DNA of 64,000 bases from Spinacia oleracea (taxonomy: Eukaryota > Streptophyta > Magnoliopsida > Caryophyllales > Amaranthaceae): NCBI RefSeq assembly GCF_020520425.1, contig NC_079488.1, forward strand, positions 31,921,247 to 31,985,246. Reading direction: 5' to 3'. This document shows, one piece after another, positions 10,357 through 22,303 of this stretch. The stretch's first letter is position 1, and every line of letters starts with the position of its first letter. The translations under genes were made by a program, and so were the position numbers. Below the pieces are notes generated by a model that worked only from the letters and a program-made list of their open reading frames with translations, was not told the DNA's origin and searched no databases.

Positions 10357-11118
10357 TCAGAGCCCCAAGTCTGTCATTTTAAAGCATTCACTCAAATATG
10401 CCTTAAAGCTCCCCAACGCAAATGTACTATTCCTTGCAATAATCATATTGTCTACATAAATAAGCACACTTATTTGCAACGAACCTTTTGAAAGAGTGAA
10501 CAAAGAATAGTCTGAATATGATTGCCAAAACCCATAAAATTTTAGAGCCTTAGACAACTTCTCAAACCAACAACGAGGAGCTTGTTTCAAACCATACAAC
10601 GATTTTCTCATTCTGCAAACCTTGTCGAAATTATTCTTCTTAAATCCAGGAGGAATCTTTATATAAATCTCTTCCTCTAAGTCACCATGTAACAATGCAT
10701 TGTGAACATCCATATGGTGAACTTCCCAGTTCTTAACAGCTGCAACTGCCAGAAAATTACGAACTGTTGCCATCTTTGTCACAGGAACAAATGTTTCAGT
10801 GTAATCCAGCCCTTCCTCCTGATGGTTTCCTAGACAGACTAACCTTGCCTTCAGGCTACAAATTCCCAGCTTCATCTCACTTTTCAGTGTACACCCACTT
10901 GCTTCCAAGTGCTTTCTTTCATGCTGGCAAATTTTCCGATGTCCAAGTTCCCTGTTCCTCGAGAGCATCAATCTCAGCAACCATTACTTTTCGGAACCCC
11001 TCATCTTCCATACCCTGTTTAAATGACTTTGATGTCTTTTCTTCCTACAATGCTGCAATAAAATTTCTATGTTTTGACCAAAAACGTTCAGAATTAACAA
11101 AATATGTGATAGGATAAG
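10357..11118 (-). pseudogene. Copia-B reverse transcriptase, inactivated
   Basis: The minus-strand frame carries the RVT_2 (Copia) reverse transcriptase: ARLVCLGNHQEEGLDYTETF, then the first catalytic block HHMDVHNALLHGDL, then KSLYGLKQAPRCWFEKL, then LIYVDNMIIARNS. The usual YVDD is YVDN here, so one catalytic Asp is lost. A short frame upstream (to about 11118, with SERFWSKHRNFIAAL) is in another phase, and the C-terminal thumb region (10134-10356) is also out of frame. The domain is reliable; activity is excluded. Confidence 0.85.
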
Positions 11119-11387
11119 GAGTACTTGAGGAGGATGATGTCGAGGATGGACTTTCATAAGTACTATATTTTTTCCGTATCGTATGTAACACACAATCTCT
11201 TAATTTTGTACTCGATAATTTTTCACGCTTCCCTCTCCCTAGCTCTAAATCTTCCTCCCTCATCCCCGTACTCCTTGCCTATTTCTCACTCACACCCTCA
11301 ATCTCACGCATCAGACCAGTAGGTACGACCCCTGGTTGCTGCTCACCCACTTGTTGCATTACTCGTTGATCTGCAGTAGGCAAAACC

Positions 11388-11941
11388 TAGAACTGGCAAT
11401 GGGTTGGGTTGGGTCGAAATCAGGTCGACCCGTTTATAAACGGGTTGAGATTTTCCCAACCCAACCCGACCTATTTAATTAAACGGGTTGAAATTTTCAA
11501 CCCAACCCAACCCAACTATAAACGGGTTGACCTGAAGTTGACCCGTTTAATTTATTTTCCACATTTAAGTGTAAATTGACTTTACTATATAATTGCGCGA
11601 GGTGATGTTTTGTGGTATATCTCATAGCAAAAAATAATACTTCAATATGTATTTGACATGAATCAAAACGTCAAATAATTGTTCAATGTTGAAGGAAAAG
11701 TGAGAAATAAAATATTTCAAATAACATTCTACATATCTATATTACATATTTGCTTGAACTTAAACGGGTTAGGCGGGTTGTTTTCGGGTTGAAAATTTCA
11801 ACCTGGTCCAACCCATTTAATTAAACGGTTGGGTTGGGTTGACCCATTTAATTAAACGGGTTGAAAATCTCGACCCAACGCTTTATTATTGGGTTGGGTT
11901 CGGGTTGGGTTGGTGGGTTGGGTCAGTTTTTGCCAGCTCTA
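11388..11941. mobile_element. hAT-type MITE inside Copia-B
   Basis: Ends are TAGAACTGGCAA on the left and TTGCCAGCTCTA on the right, an 11/12-bp inverted pair. It is flanked by a perfect 8-bp duplication, gcaaaacc, at 11380-11387 and 11942-11949, the hAT signature. The interior is non-coding, built from gggttgggttgggtcgacccg-like and acccgttta words in both orientations that can fold back. It lies between the integrase and RT parts of Copia-B. Confidence 0.9.
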
Positions 11942-12283
11942 GCAAAACCCCTGCGCCCACTGCAGTTTCCTTACTCTACCCCTCTTGAAGCGCCTCAATC
12001 ACCTCACCCCACTACGACAAAAGATGCTTTTTATAGCGCTTAATAATGCTTTTTACAGCGCTTCATGAAGCGCTATTGATGGCTCCCCTATTAAAAGTAA
12101 AAGGTACCTTTAATAGCGCTCTTCAAAAGCGCTGTAATATGTCATATCAGGATAATTCAAATGTTTCTTTCATAGAACATTAAAAGGGATATTAAAGAAA
12201 CGCTGTCAAAGATTTACCGCCAACTTTTAAATTCTTTTCCAATAGTGGATGTATATGAAGCGCTATTAAAGTTATTATTTTTA

Positions 12284-14066
12284 CGGATATTTCATGAAAT
12301 ACCCCCGAGCTTTGAAGTAATTCACCAAATGCCCATCAAGTTCCAATAATTCACCAAATACCCCTGACAATTGACTTAATGTCCCAAATACCCTTACTTT
12401 TAACGGTCCGTTAGTCCGTCGTTAGCCTAGTTTCATAATTCACCAAATACCCCTATTATTAAACTTATTTTACCAAATGCCCCAAACTTAAAAATAGTTA
12501 TTCTGATGTTCCAACGATAGTTTTTTCGTTTGAAAAGTAGCTGTTGATCTTGCTTGGCTATAAAAATCCACTTTCTGAATGTTTCTTGTAATTTAGATAT
12601 TGTTTTTCTTTGCTTTGCTAATTGCATTACATTTGTGTCATGACTTTTGTTTCCAAATCATCATCCACACACAATGAGTCCACATATATTAGAGTACCTA
12701 ACCAATTTTGCTATTGTGATAGGAAATTTGTCATCTGAAGCTCCAATACAACACTCAATCCACAAAGGTTGTACTACAATTGTGATCCTTGCAACAATCT
12801 GAGATGGTGCAAGGGAGTAGTTGAGCAAGAAAACAGGGGGCATCAGCATGAAGGACAATACAGGGGAAGCTTAGACGAAGGAGAAAGTACTGAAAATAGG
12901 GGAAATAGTAAGATGCAATAGGACTTAAAGCAAATGAAGAAAAGGGTGATACTGTAATGTCAATACAAGGCATCTTACTTTGATTTTGAAATGAAAAAAG
13001 GCTAATCCTATTTATGTCATGGTTTGGGATGGACAGGCAGAACTTAGGACTCAGGAGAGCAAGCAAGTACTTTTAGCAAAGAAAAGTTAAGACTTCAGAG
13101 AACTCTTAGCAAAGAAATTGGGAGGCAAACAACATGTGAAAGAAGTCCGAGGGCAGGGTCTTATTATTGGTATAGAGTTGGATGTACAAGTTGGCCCGCT
13201 AGTTGATGCTTGTCGAAATTCAGGAATGTTAAATTGTTAATATTAACTGCTGGAAAAGGAAAATAGTGAGATTGATTCCTCCACTTACCATATTAGAACA
13301 GGAGCTCGAAACAGGTTCTGAGATTCTCCTCAAGTGTTTCCCGTCCCTAGGTTGAAGCAGTGGAGTTGAATTTGTGTACGATGAGTGGATGCTTGTCAAA
13401 TTTCCTTGTGACATCAATAGATCCAAAGCTCGTAATTGGAATCGTAGCTGTAAATCAGGAATAAGTTTCCTACTAGCTTCTCTTTGGATTATGCCTTGAG
13501 TTTAATGTACAAATTGTCATTTCAAGATATCCCACTCGTTAATCAGAACATTGTTTTACTTTGTTGCTTGGATTCATTTCATAAGTATCTTTCTTCCTTA
13601 TTATAAGGCTTAGTTTGTTATTTTGATACCTATAAATTGTGTAGCTTTGTATTGAGTGGAACACACAATCAACATTATTATTTTCTCTTCGTACTACAAC
13701 GTTTGTTCAAAATTAGCCTTTATATATTATCACGACTTTAGTGGATCAAGAAGGCATAAGCAAACAATAAGCAACGACTAATTTTCAAACGAAAAAACTA
13801 GCCGTTGGAACATCAGAATAACTATCTTTAAGGTTGGGGCATTTGGTGAAATAAGTTTAATAATAGGGGTATTTGGTGAAATAAATTTTTTAAAAAGGGG
13901 CATTTGGTGAATTATGAAACTAGGCTAACGGCGGACTAACGGATCGTTATCAGTAAGGGTATTTGGGGCATTAAGTCAATTGTCAGGGGTATTTGGTGAA
14001 TTATTGGAACTTGATGGGCATTTGGTGAATTACTTCAAAACTCGGGGGTATTTCATGAAATATCCG
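12284..14066. mobile_element. Non-autonomous MULE with long terminal inverted repeats
   Basis: The left end starts cggatatttcatgaaatacc and the right end is its complement; similarity continues for about 260-290 bp each side (to about 12543 and from about 13778). The flanks are a perfect 9-bp duplication, ttattttta, at 12275-12283 and 14067-14075, the Mutator signature. The 1.2-kb interior has no recognised transposase; frames there lack known motifs. It sits in the subterminal repeats of the CACTA element starting at 12010. Confidence 0.92.
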
Positions 14067-14673
14067 TTATTTTTAATAATTTTTTATTATTTATAATTTA
14101 CCAGAAAAGCATTTCATTTTTTGCCACAAAATAACACCATATATTGAAGAATGGTAAATAGTTGAAATTAATTTCCAAACCTCGATTAAAAGAATTTTTA
14201 CAATTGTCACCCTAACAAAATCGATTACATAGATCTAAAATAAAATTCTAAACATTAAACTACGCAAAATACATTAATTAATAAAATCGTATGTTTATTG
14301 GCTCCTTCAACATAACCTAGCGATTACACAATTGTTGAACATGGCGCGCACCCATTCGGTTCTTACTTCGTGAATCTGCTCTTTGTCCTAACTTGGAAAC
14401 TGACAATCTGAAAAGTACTGCGAATCAATGGGAATAAGGATTCATATATATATAGAAGGGAAAAAACCGAAAGATCTAGTATTACCATAAACAATAAGTG
14501 CCATACATGAAGAAAAAAAATGAACTTCACATCATCGAAATAGATTATGATTTGTTGCAAAAGAATTGCAAAAATTGCCTTGCTGATAAATTGAAGCTAG
14601 CAGATAATATGCCTTGCTGATAAATTGAAGCTATGCAGGTACTGCAATATCTAACTAAAGAGAAAGACTTTAC

Positions 14674-14779
14674 CTGCAGCTTTATATACAAATCTCCTAT
14701 CATAAATTGTACTTGACCAGGTGAATCTAAAGAAGGCACTGAGGGGATTAAGTCTCTCACAAACATCCGAGATGGCTGC
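14674..14779 (-). pseudogene. Captured exon of an unrecognised gene
   Basis: On the minus strand an acceptor-like tttttcaag precedes 106 bp of open frame that includes MFVRDLIPSVPSLDSPGQVQ, followed by a good donor (CTGCAG then GTAAAG). A small 30-bp duplication (gccttgctgataaattgaag) lies just downstream at 14577-14635. The peptide reads like real protein but I cannot place it. It lies in the same CACTA element as the NLE exons and may come from a second gene. Confidence 0.4.
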
Positions 14780-15460
14780 CTTGAAAAACAGACTCAGAAA
14801 CCAAGAGGTTCTTCTGGGATGTCAAATGTGGAACAAAGTAAACGGTTACACAAGACAGTAGTAATCCAAGCAGGGAATCTAGTGATCTGATTTACTCAAA
14901 AACTCAAGTACATCGGCAATAAAAAAAACTATAACAACATTAACATTCAGAACCCATTAAAACTAAACTACACAGAATCTGTAGGGACTACTTATTATAA
15001 TGAGAATTCAAATGACTCGTAAATAAACCACAAGCATATTATTATGATTGCTCAATGCAGCAACAAGTAAACAACTTCTATAATAATGGAATCTGCAATT
15101 CCGCAAAGCTTTCATCTTTGACTTAGATCAGCACTAGAGGATTGCAAGGTCTTTAAAAAAAACAATAAACAAAAACACTTTATAGAAAACATGATTCCAC
15201 ATACAGTAAATAAAGATCCTAAGCATAAATCAACCATTAAACGGCAATCATTATAAGTTTTTCCAACCAACACAGGACAGTATAAGATTATAGACAACGA
15301 AGGACATTAGAGTATAGCCAACAAAGGAATATGGGAAAGGAGATGCAAGATTGAAAAACCACAGACCAGCGAACTCAGCTTGATTGAGAACACTAAAATG
15401 AGGCCAAAAAACACAAACTTTCTAGATAACAATAAAAATATATTGAAAAAAAATCGTCAC

Positions 15461-16130
15461 CTGTTGATGTCTAGTCATCCGAGATTTAGGGTGCTTGCTT
15501 ACAGAAGGTTCCCATAGAAACATGGTGAAATCATCAGAACCTGAAACCAGTCTCTCTAGGGCATCGCCTCTCATTTTGTTGTATCTGGCCAAAGAAACCT
15601 TTGTATACAACAAACAGGGACTGATAAATCATATGGAAACCAATTTAACTGAATGATAACAAAATGAAAAGAATGTCACTGGCTCAGAGTCACAGCTATA
15701 CAGCTGAGAAATATCGGAGAACATAAAACAAGATTCGGTAAGAGTATTATTCTTTCAAACTCGATATGACAACTCTAACCAAAGGCAAGTTTCCAAACTT
15801 TCCATTCAACGGAATAATGTTTGATAAAACATAAGCTAAATACTTAATCCACGGAGAAGAAAAAGGATAAAATTATATCTATGTCAAAGACATGCCCACT
15901 TTTCGAAAAATACACAAGCTTGTATAGCAGTATACAAAAATGAGCCGCAGTTGTAGAGTGTAGATAATTATCTTCTGAAGGAGCAAGCATAGTGATTGAA
16001 AATTTGAAACCTACATTACCTCCTTCATTTCCTCTGGAGTAGAACACTGCTTACCTATGTGATAAAAAGCCCCAGTCCGCAGGACATACTCGGTACTGAG
16101 TGCCAGAGAATTGACCCAATGACTATGGCC
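15461..16130 (-). pseudogene. NLE: Captured NLE (Notchless homologue) fragment, two exons
   Basis: NLE is a WD40 protein for 60S ribosome assembly. Two minus-strand exons match its middle part. Exon b (16130-16020, 37 codons) encodes HWVNSLALSTEYVLRTGAF and then TPEEMKE; exon a (15598-15461, 46 codons) encodes ARYNKM, then RLVSGSDDFTMFLWEPSVSK and MTRHQQ. Both have AG acceptors and GT donors, and the reading phase continues across the 421-bp intron, so genomic rather than cDNA was copied. No other NLE exon was found: the WD repeats before and after are absent. An expected Asp-His is Tyr-His and a Gly before HQQ is Arg, signs of decay. Confidence 0.85.
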
Positions 16131-18152
16131 CTAACATAAACATCATAGTACATTTAGTGGTGGAAGACATTTAGGTACAGGTACAGAGAACATAGCTAGC
16201 TATACATCAATCAAACTGGTAAATGATTTGGATGGTTAAGGATCCAACTATATATGGAAGATGGAGGAGCAAGTTGTCGTTTTCAAAACATCAAAGCCTA
16301 AAGTAAAACATACACAGGCTTAATTTGCTAGACTTAGGTGATTCAGAAGAGCAATGAGACTAAATTAAAAGTCAGTATTATCTATGATTGGAATCACTAA
16401 TTCTGCAAGAAATACAAGTTAAGAGAAAACATAAAAAACAAAACCATGGAAGTATAAGCAAGAAATCAAAAATCATAACTCAACAAGTGCTTCATACAGA
16501 AACCAAAGTACGGAGTAATAAGCAAGAAAAATAACACATTTAAACCATCATCATAGAATATTACTCGGAAGTACCAGAAAATGAAGTTCGTAGCTAACTG
16601 ATGTCGTACACAACAAACATAACTAATTCCAGCAAAAACCAGAAAAGTCAAGGTTCAAGCCCGCCACATTTGAAGATAAAACCAAGAAAAAAAACTTAAT
16701 AATTTGGGAGAAAAGAATTGCAACCGGAAAATACCATAAAAAAGAATCGCATCCAACACTGTAACAGCCCGCCCGTAACGAGCTGCTTTCTAAACACACT
16801 TAGTCTTAATTTAAACAAACTCAACGTAATTACAACTTTAAACCCTGCTAAACAAACTTTAACTCTTCAAACAAATTCAAAGATTTAATCACGATTTAGC
16901 CTATCTCAAAGACACTAATCAAGACCCATAAACTTAAATAATTATTAAAAATTTCGGCAGCATTTCCCCTAAATATGGACAACCTAAAATAATATTTGGG
17001 AAATTACGTCAGATTCTCTTTCACCTGCTTTAATGACATCATTCCAAATATATAACATATCCCAAAACATCACCAGGGTGTCACTATAACAACCCACACT
17101 TAATGAGCTACTTCTGAGCACATTTAACTTTAAACCAAAGAAACTTAACTTAACTACGACTCCAATACAGATATATAACCCACAAATTATAAACTAAAAA
17201 TCTTTAAGAAGAAATTATACAGCCCTTCAACAAACTCTATGAACTAAATTACATTTGACGAATCCACAATCCAACCTTGGACACATAAGGCCATTTGAGA
17301 ACTCTACGAACCTTGAATCTGAACTGAGACCTAACTCTTGCTACCTGCAAAACATTTTAACTCTGCCCCCACCAGGACAGGTTCAAAGAACAAAATCAGC
17401 GGAAATCTGAATACACACATCCAACCTGAAATGCATTTAATAGGTGGCTTAAAATAACTTTTGTTTTAGCTTTATATTTTTGCTTTGAAAAGCGACTTTG
17501 CCTATAAAACCCATTTGGAAAGTATACTTAATAAAACGTTATAACTTCATTGAAATCGATTTTACGAAATCTTTATCATTCAAACGAAAATTTGGAAAGC
17601 GATACAATAGTAATGCTCGCAATACTTCATACCTTACTATCACCTCATAAAGTTTCTAAATTCACATTCATATCAGCATTATTAGGCTCACAACTAAGAT
17701 TCATCATTACTCCCATACTCTTAAACGTTTACATTCCATAGCTTAGTTGACAATTAATCCTAGAGATAGCTCAAGTACTTCTCCAGAAGTAAATTTTTCT
17801 CAAACCATCATTTATGACGCAAGGTGGAACTCAATATATATACATATTTCTGACTGAATGGGGAAAACTCATTGGTACAACATTTCCAACAACATATAAT
17901 TCTATTCATAAAGTTCTCATAACAATTCAAATGCAGAAATAGACATTCATAAGGAATTTATAACTCGTTGCGAACACACACGACTCAAACTCGGCATAAT
18001 AGCTTACATAATTCCAACATATTAGCTTACTGTTGGGGAAAGTGAACACGAATAGAGAGGGGTTATTCAACCAACTGTCTCTATTTGGTGGGGGTCGTCA
18101 CCCTCCTGATAAGCATACGCTTGCAAGACTTAACTAGGACATGTCCCTAATT

Positions 18153-18345
18153 ACGGGTCTATCCCGCCTCTACGAGTCTAGTTTTGTAGCACTCGCTTTA
18201 CGGCCAAGCCGCTTTAACGGGTCTATCCCGCCGAACTTACGAGTCTACTTTTGTAGCACTCGCTTTACGGCCAAGCCGCTTTAACGGGTCTATCCCGCCG
18301 GACTACGAGTATACTATTGTAGCACTCTCTTTAAATGTTTTTCAT
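18153..18345. repeat. 65-bp tandem array, three copies
   Basis: The word acgggtctatcccgcc begins at 18153, 18217 and 18283. Each unit continues with tacgagtcta, ttgtagcactc and gctttacggccaagccgct, including self-complementary pieces (acggg/cccgc, cggccaagccg). Confidence 0.85.
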
Positions 18346-19744
18346 CACCGAAGCATGTGAGCACTACGACACACATACTCGGCTACTTTCCCCTATTTAA
18401 GCATTTTATTACCAATTTATGCAATTTCGTTCTCAATACATCATTCGCATTCCCTTACTCATGTATTAGCTTCATGCTCATCATATCTCAACTCACTTTG
18501 TTTCTCAGAATAAATCCTCAACCCAATTAAATATCAATCTCAAGACTTGCTGGTACTTTCTCTTACACTTGATCCAAAAGTAATGATCTAATTAAAATTT
18601 GGACATTATTCTCAACTATACCCTTTTAACTTAGAATCACTCCTTATCCTTGGTTGTATTCTTAGACCTTTGATTAATAATCGACTGCCAGTGAGTAACA
18701 CTCATTTAAGATCCCAAGGTTATCAATGGCTTACACAGTCCTCAAATCTGAATTCATTCTTTTATAACTTAGTGTGCCTGAAATGTATTTTATAAAACGT
18801 TTAAAGCACTCTTTATGGAATAAGGAAATAAATGTTAATTTCTTTTAGATTTACCAATTTCAAGACACCTTAATTTAGTCGCAATTAAAATTATTTAGCG
18901 TTCTTAGAAATCATTTCATCCATCCTTAAATCGAAATCATTTTTGTGAATCTTATTGAAAGAACTATTTTCCTTTATCAAATCATTATCACTTAAAGAAG
19001 CATGTGTATGTTAAAAATATTTCAATTATCGTTATTCAAATATCTGTGCTCTTTAAGATCTTTATCGACATTCAAAGTTATTCTTAATTTACGGTTCACG
19101 ATTTTCAGAATACGTTTGACTTTTGGAAAACTCAAAATAGATGTGGTTTTATAAAGTAAATAGTAAAACGCCTTCTAAAGAAATATCACCCTAAATAAAT
19201 AAGTTTGTCCTTCTAAAAAGGAAAAGAAATAGTTTCGTACTCAAAATAATTTGTCCTTCCAAATTCAACATTTTAATATCTTCATTATTAACTTGTGGTT
19301 TATAGACAACGGCCCACATTAAGACTCGATGCAACCTCACGACCTCTTGAATTCAACCTCCACTTAAATTAACCATCAGCATCGCTATTTATATTCTTCT
19401 TATTTTCTTGACTCTTTTATAGACCTTTTAACTCATTTGCATACCTTGATTCTAATTTATTCTCAAACTCAACCTCAAGAACTCTCGAGCAACTCAACTA
19501 TCTATCCACACAACCTTTCAACTTAAACCATTTCCGACTCAAATTCCCGAGCAACACAAATATTCATTCAAAAGTATGAAGATTCTTAAAATATTACCAT
19601 CCAAGTTACAACTAAATCCAAGCATCCCTCGAAAGAATTCGCTCTTACAAGAATGAATAAAAGAAATTCTCAAAAGAAATCACGATAGGGACTTGTCCAC
19701 CTCAATCAGGCAAGACTGCGGCACGTGAATCCCAAATCAAAAAG

Positions 19745-20325
19745 ACGAATTCAGGTTCGCTCACCTCCAGCGAGCAGGGCGTCCACCCTTAGCGGACAGG
19801 GCTCGCCCACCTTCAGCGGGCGGGGTCTGCGTCACTAGCCGCGCAGGTCCTCAGTTTTCAAAAAATAAAGTCTTCAAATTCAAAATAGGCTCGCCATCTT
19901 CAGCCGGCGGGGTCTACGTCACAAACCACGTAGGTCCTTATTTTGAAAAAGCACAAACAAATTTCAAAATAGATTCGTCCACTTCTATCGGACGGGGTGT
20001 CCACCCTTAGCGGACATGTTCGCCATCTTTAGCCGGCGGGGTCTACGTCACAAGCCGCGTAGGTCCTTATTTTCAAATTTCAAAATAGATTCGTCCACTT
20101 CTATTGGACGGGGTATCCACCCTTAGCGGACAGGCTCGCCATCTTTAGCCGGCGGGGTCTACGTCACAAGCCGCGTAGGTCCTTATTTTCAAAAAAAGCA
20201 AACAAACCTCAAAACAGATTCGTCCACTTCTTTCAGACGGGGCGTCCACCCTTAGCGGATAGGCTCGCCATCTTTAGCCGGCGGGGTCTGCGCCACTAAC
20301 CGCGCAGGTCCTTAGTCGCTGCAGC
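19745..20325. repeat. Degenerate array of short hairpin units
   Basis: Repeats of about 115-130 bp combine three small foldbacks: gtccacccttagcggac, cgccatctttagccggcg and ctacgtcacaagccgcgtag, separated by tccttattttcaaa. The first motif recurs near 19781, 19999, 20114 and 20244. Changes between copies often fall in the loops. No coding potential. Confidence 0.8.
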
Positions 20326-20816
20326 GATAACTTTTTCTGGTTTTCCCTTTTCCAAAAAATTAAAGGATTGGTTTTCCGTTTTTTTCCAAAAAAGAGCGAT
20401 GTGCTGGATTTTCCTTCGTTTTACGTCCCATAAAAACAAGGGGGTTTTCTCGTTTAGCTAGCCCTGAAAATGAGAATCTTTAAAAATATTTGTACCTTGT
20501 GATTGGGCTTGGCCAGGCCCAATTACACTTTATATCTTTGATTTCGAAAACATCTGTAGCTACTCCCAATGACAAAGTGAGGGAGTTTCTACGCCTCTTT
20601 AGATACTTCCAATGACAAAGTGAGGGAGTTTCTATACTATCCGTTGACAAATCCCAAAGACACGTGAGGGATATGTCGACACTTCAAGTGATGACCCTTG
20701 AGTCAAATGTTATCACTCGGGGGCTCGTGAGACCCTCGCAAAAACAGGTCCCCATGACTTGTGTGACGCACTCCGTCTAATACTTTGACCATCGTCTTAC
20801 TCCAAGACTCAGTCAA

Positions 20817-20829
20817 AGTGGGGGCTAAC
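20817..20829 (+). promoter_or_regulatory. Polypurine tract before Ty3-type LTR
   Basis: The purine-rich aagtgggggctaac stretch lies right before the LTR start TGTAGACACC at 20830, the position of a PPT. It makes this LTR the 3' LTR of upstream sequence, although a PBS follows its other end. Confidence 0.55.
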
Positions 20830-22284
20830 TGTAGACACCTACTTTTGTCCCCATTCCCGAAAGGGAAGGTTCGATGATGAGAACATAAATCTCCACTTGG
20901 AAACGCATCTCCTATAAAATAACGAATCTCAATCACCCTTTTCATTTCACCCGAAACCTGCCATTTATAGAAACCTGCTAAAAATAGTAACTTCCGTGAT
21001 GGGCAGTTGTTAAAAGTGGCAAGTCATAAAAGATACAAACCTGTCAGAATTAGGTGTTGCACTCCAACATAAATCCTAAATGAGATAGAAGTTGCGAGAG
21101 AATCCTATTCCTAATACGATTCGAAAATAAGAGTTACGTATTAAATTAAAATCCTAACGAGCCTAGAGTTCGTAACGGGCCCAGACGCATCCCGTCATAA
21201 AAATAATACGCACTAAAAGATTCGATTAAGTCTCATACACTCTGGATTCTAAGAGTCCGAATCTGATAAAGAAACGGCCCAGACCCTATTTTCAACGCCT
21301 AGCTCTGGGCGCCGAAATCTTCGGCGCCCAGCCCTGGGCGCTGAAATTACCTGGGACGTGTTCTTTCCTAATTCCTCGTGGATTAGAGTTCTACAATTCT
21401 ATCTTTCCACGAACTCTTTTCTATAAATATATCCCCAAGTTCGACGTGAAAAGGACACACACACAATTCATATTTTGAGTATTAACTCCAACCCCTAAGC
21501 CTAAGCCTCACGCTGCGAAATTGATCACGCGTTCTGTCGCAATCGATCCAAAAATCGAACAGAATGTATCCTGTCCCGTAATTTGAGATTCATTAAATAA
21601 AAGAAGAAATAGCAAAGTCAAAGTGGTTAGTTTTCTGAGAACCGTGACGCACCTCTCAAGGGTGCGTCGTAATGTGTCCCTTTTCCATGGTTTAATTGCT
21701 TTCCTCGCCCTTTTTATGAACTGTTAAACTAATTAAATCTGATTGTTCTATCACGCCTAATAAAGATAACATTTTTGGGAAATTTGATTATCATGCTAGA
21801 TCCCTTAATACAATCTAAATCAGATAATCGCGCTCGATCTAGTATTATATGTTGCATATTGTTAAAATCAACTCAGATTAGTTTAATAGTTAACGCATGT
21901 CCCTTCAATTATTTATGTTGAGCTAGTAAGGATATCCTGCCTCTGGAGTTATCGACGAGCGAGTACTCCTCTCGGTAGTTACAGTCCCCCGAACCCTCAA
22001 TCTCTACCTTGCGGGTGTATGTTGAGAGATCCCCACACCAGGGATCACAAGGGAACCTACGGCCGTCGTGGTCAAACATAATTGCACTCCCTTTATGTCA
22101 CGATAACCGGGTTTTGTCAGTTTTTCTCATTGTCGTTAAAAACTGAATGGCGACTCCTATATGACTAGTCAATTGGGTGTAAACTCACAGGAAATCCAAT
22201 TACACTTGATTTGACAAAAAGAAGCGTCACACCCACGAGGGACGAGGTCACGCATTAGCCTCGTGCTTTTTCGACCCCCTCACA
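20830..22284 (+). repeat. Ty3-type LTR (left, plus orientation)
   Basis: The 1455-bp LTR starts TGTAGACACCTACTTTTGTC and ends cccctcaca. Near its middle (about 21425) is a TATA-like tataaatatatcccc, then tttgagtattaactcc. It contains the doublet of gcgcccag/ctgggcgc motifs at about 21296-21350. Its reverse complement is present at 34410-35916. It has a PPT on its left and a PBS on its right, so it may be the shared LTR of two tandemly joined elements. Confidence 0.85.
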
Positions 22285-22285
22285 G

Positions 22286-22303
22286 TGGCGACTCCACTGG
22301 GGA
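22286..22303 (+). promoter_or_regulatory. Primer binding site, plus
   Basis: TGGCGACTCCACTGGGGA begins two bases after the LTR end. It is complementary to a tRNA 3' end ending GTCGCCA and resembles the tRNA-Arg site used by Ogre/Tat-type Ty3 elements; the tRNA assignment is from memory. Confidence 0.7.

Larger units (their letters stand above)
12010..16759. mobile_element. CACTA element (left terminus), right end not found
   Basis: The sequence CACTACGACAAAAGATGC starts at 12010, preceded by ccc as possible target duplication, and is followed by repeated tttatagcgctt/aagcgctatt words (12028-12270), the subterminal motif pattern of CACTA elements. The element continues after the MULE at 14076 and carries exon fragments of NLE and of an unknown gene. 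No facing terminus (tagtg) with matching subterminal motifs was found; it may have been lost when the Ty3-type sequence starting near 16760 arrived. The right limit given is therefore approximate. Confidence 0.6.
16760..20829 (+). mobile_element. Ty3-type retroelement 3' region, non-coding, with arrays
   Basis: No coding domain is visible. A block starting tgtaacagcccgcccgtaac at 16760 is echoed about 332 bp later at 17092 (ataacaacccacacttaatg), suggesting an old duplication or LTR-like start. Two tandem arrays follow (18153-18345 and 19745-20325), then 500 bp leading to a purine-rich tract and an LTR. I read the right part as internal sequence 5' of a 3' LTR; the identity of the part before about 18000 is uncertain. 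Confidence 0.45.

Noticed and set aside
15461..16130. A functional NLE gene
   Set aside because: Only two internal exons are present; the N-terminal domain and most WD repeats are missing.
16760..17100. A complete LTR starting TGTAACAGCCC
   Set aside because: The second copy at 17092 is diverged and lacks a TG start, PBS or target duplication, so LTR status is not supported.
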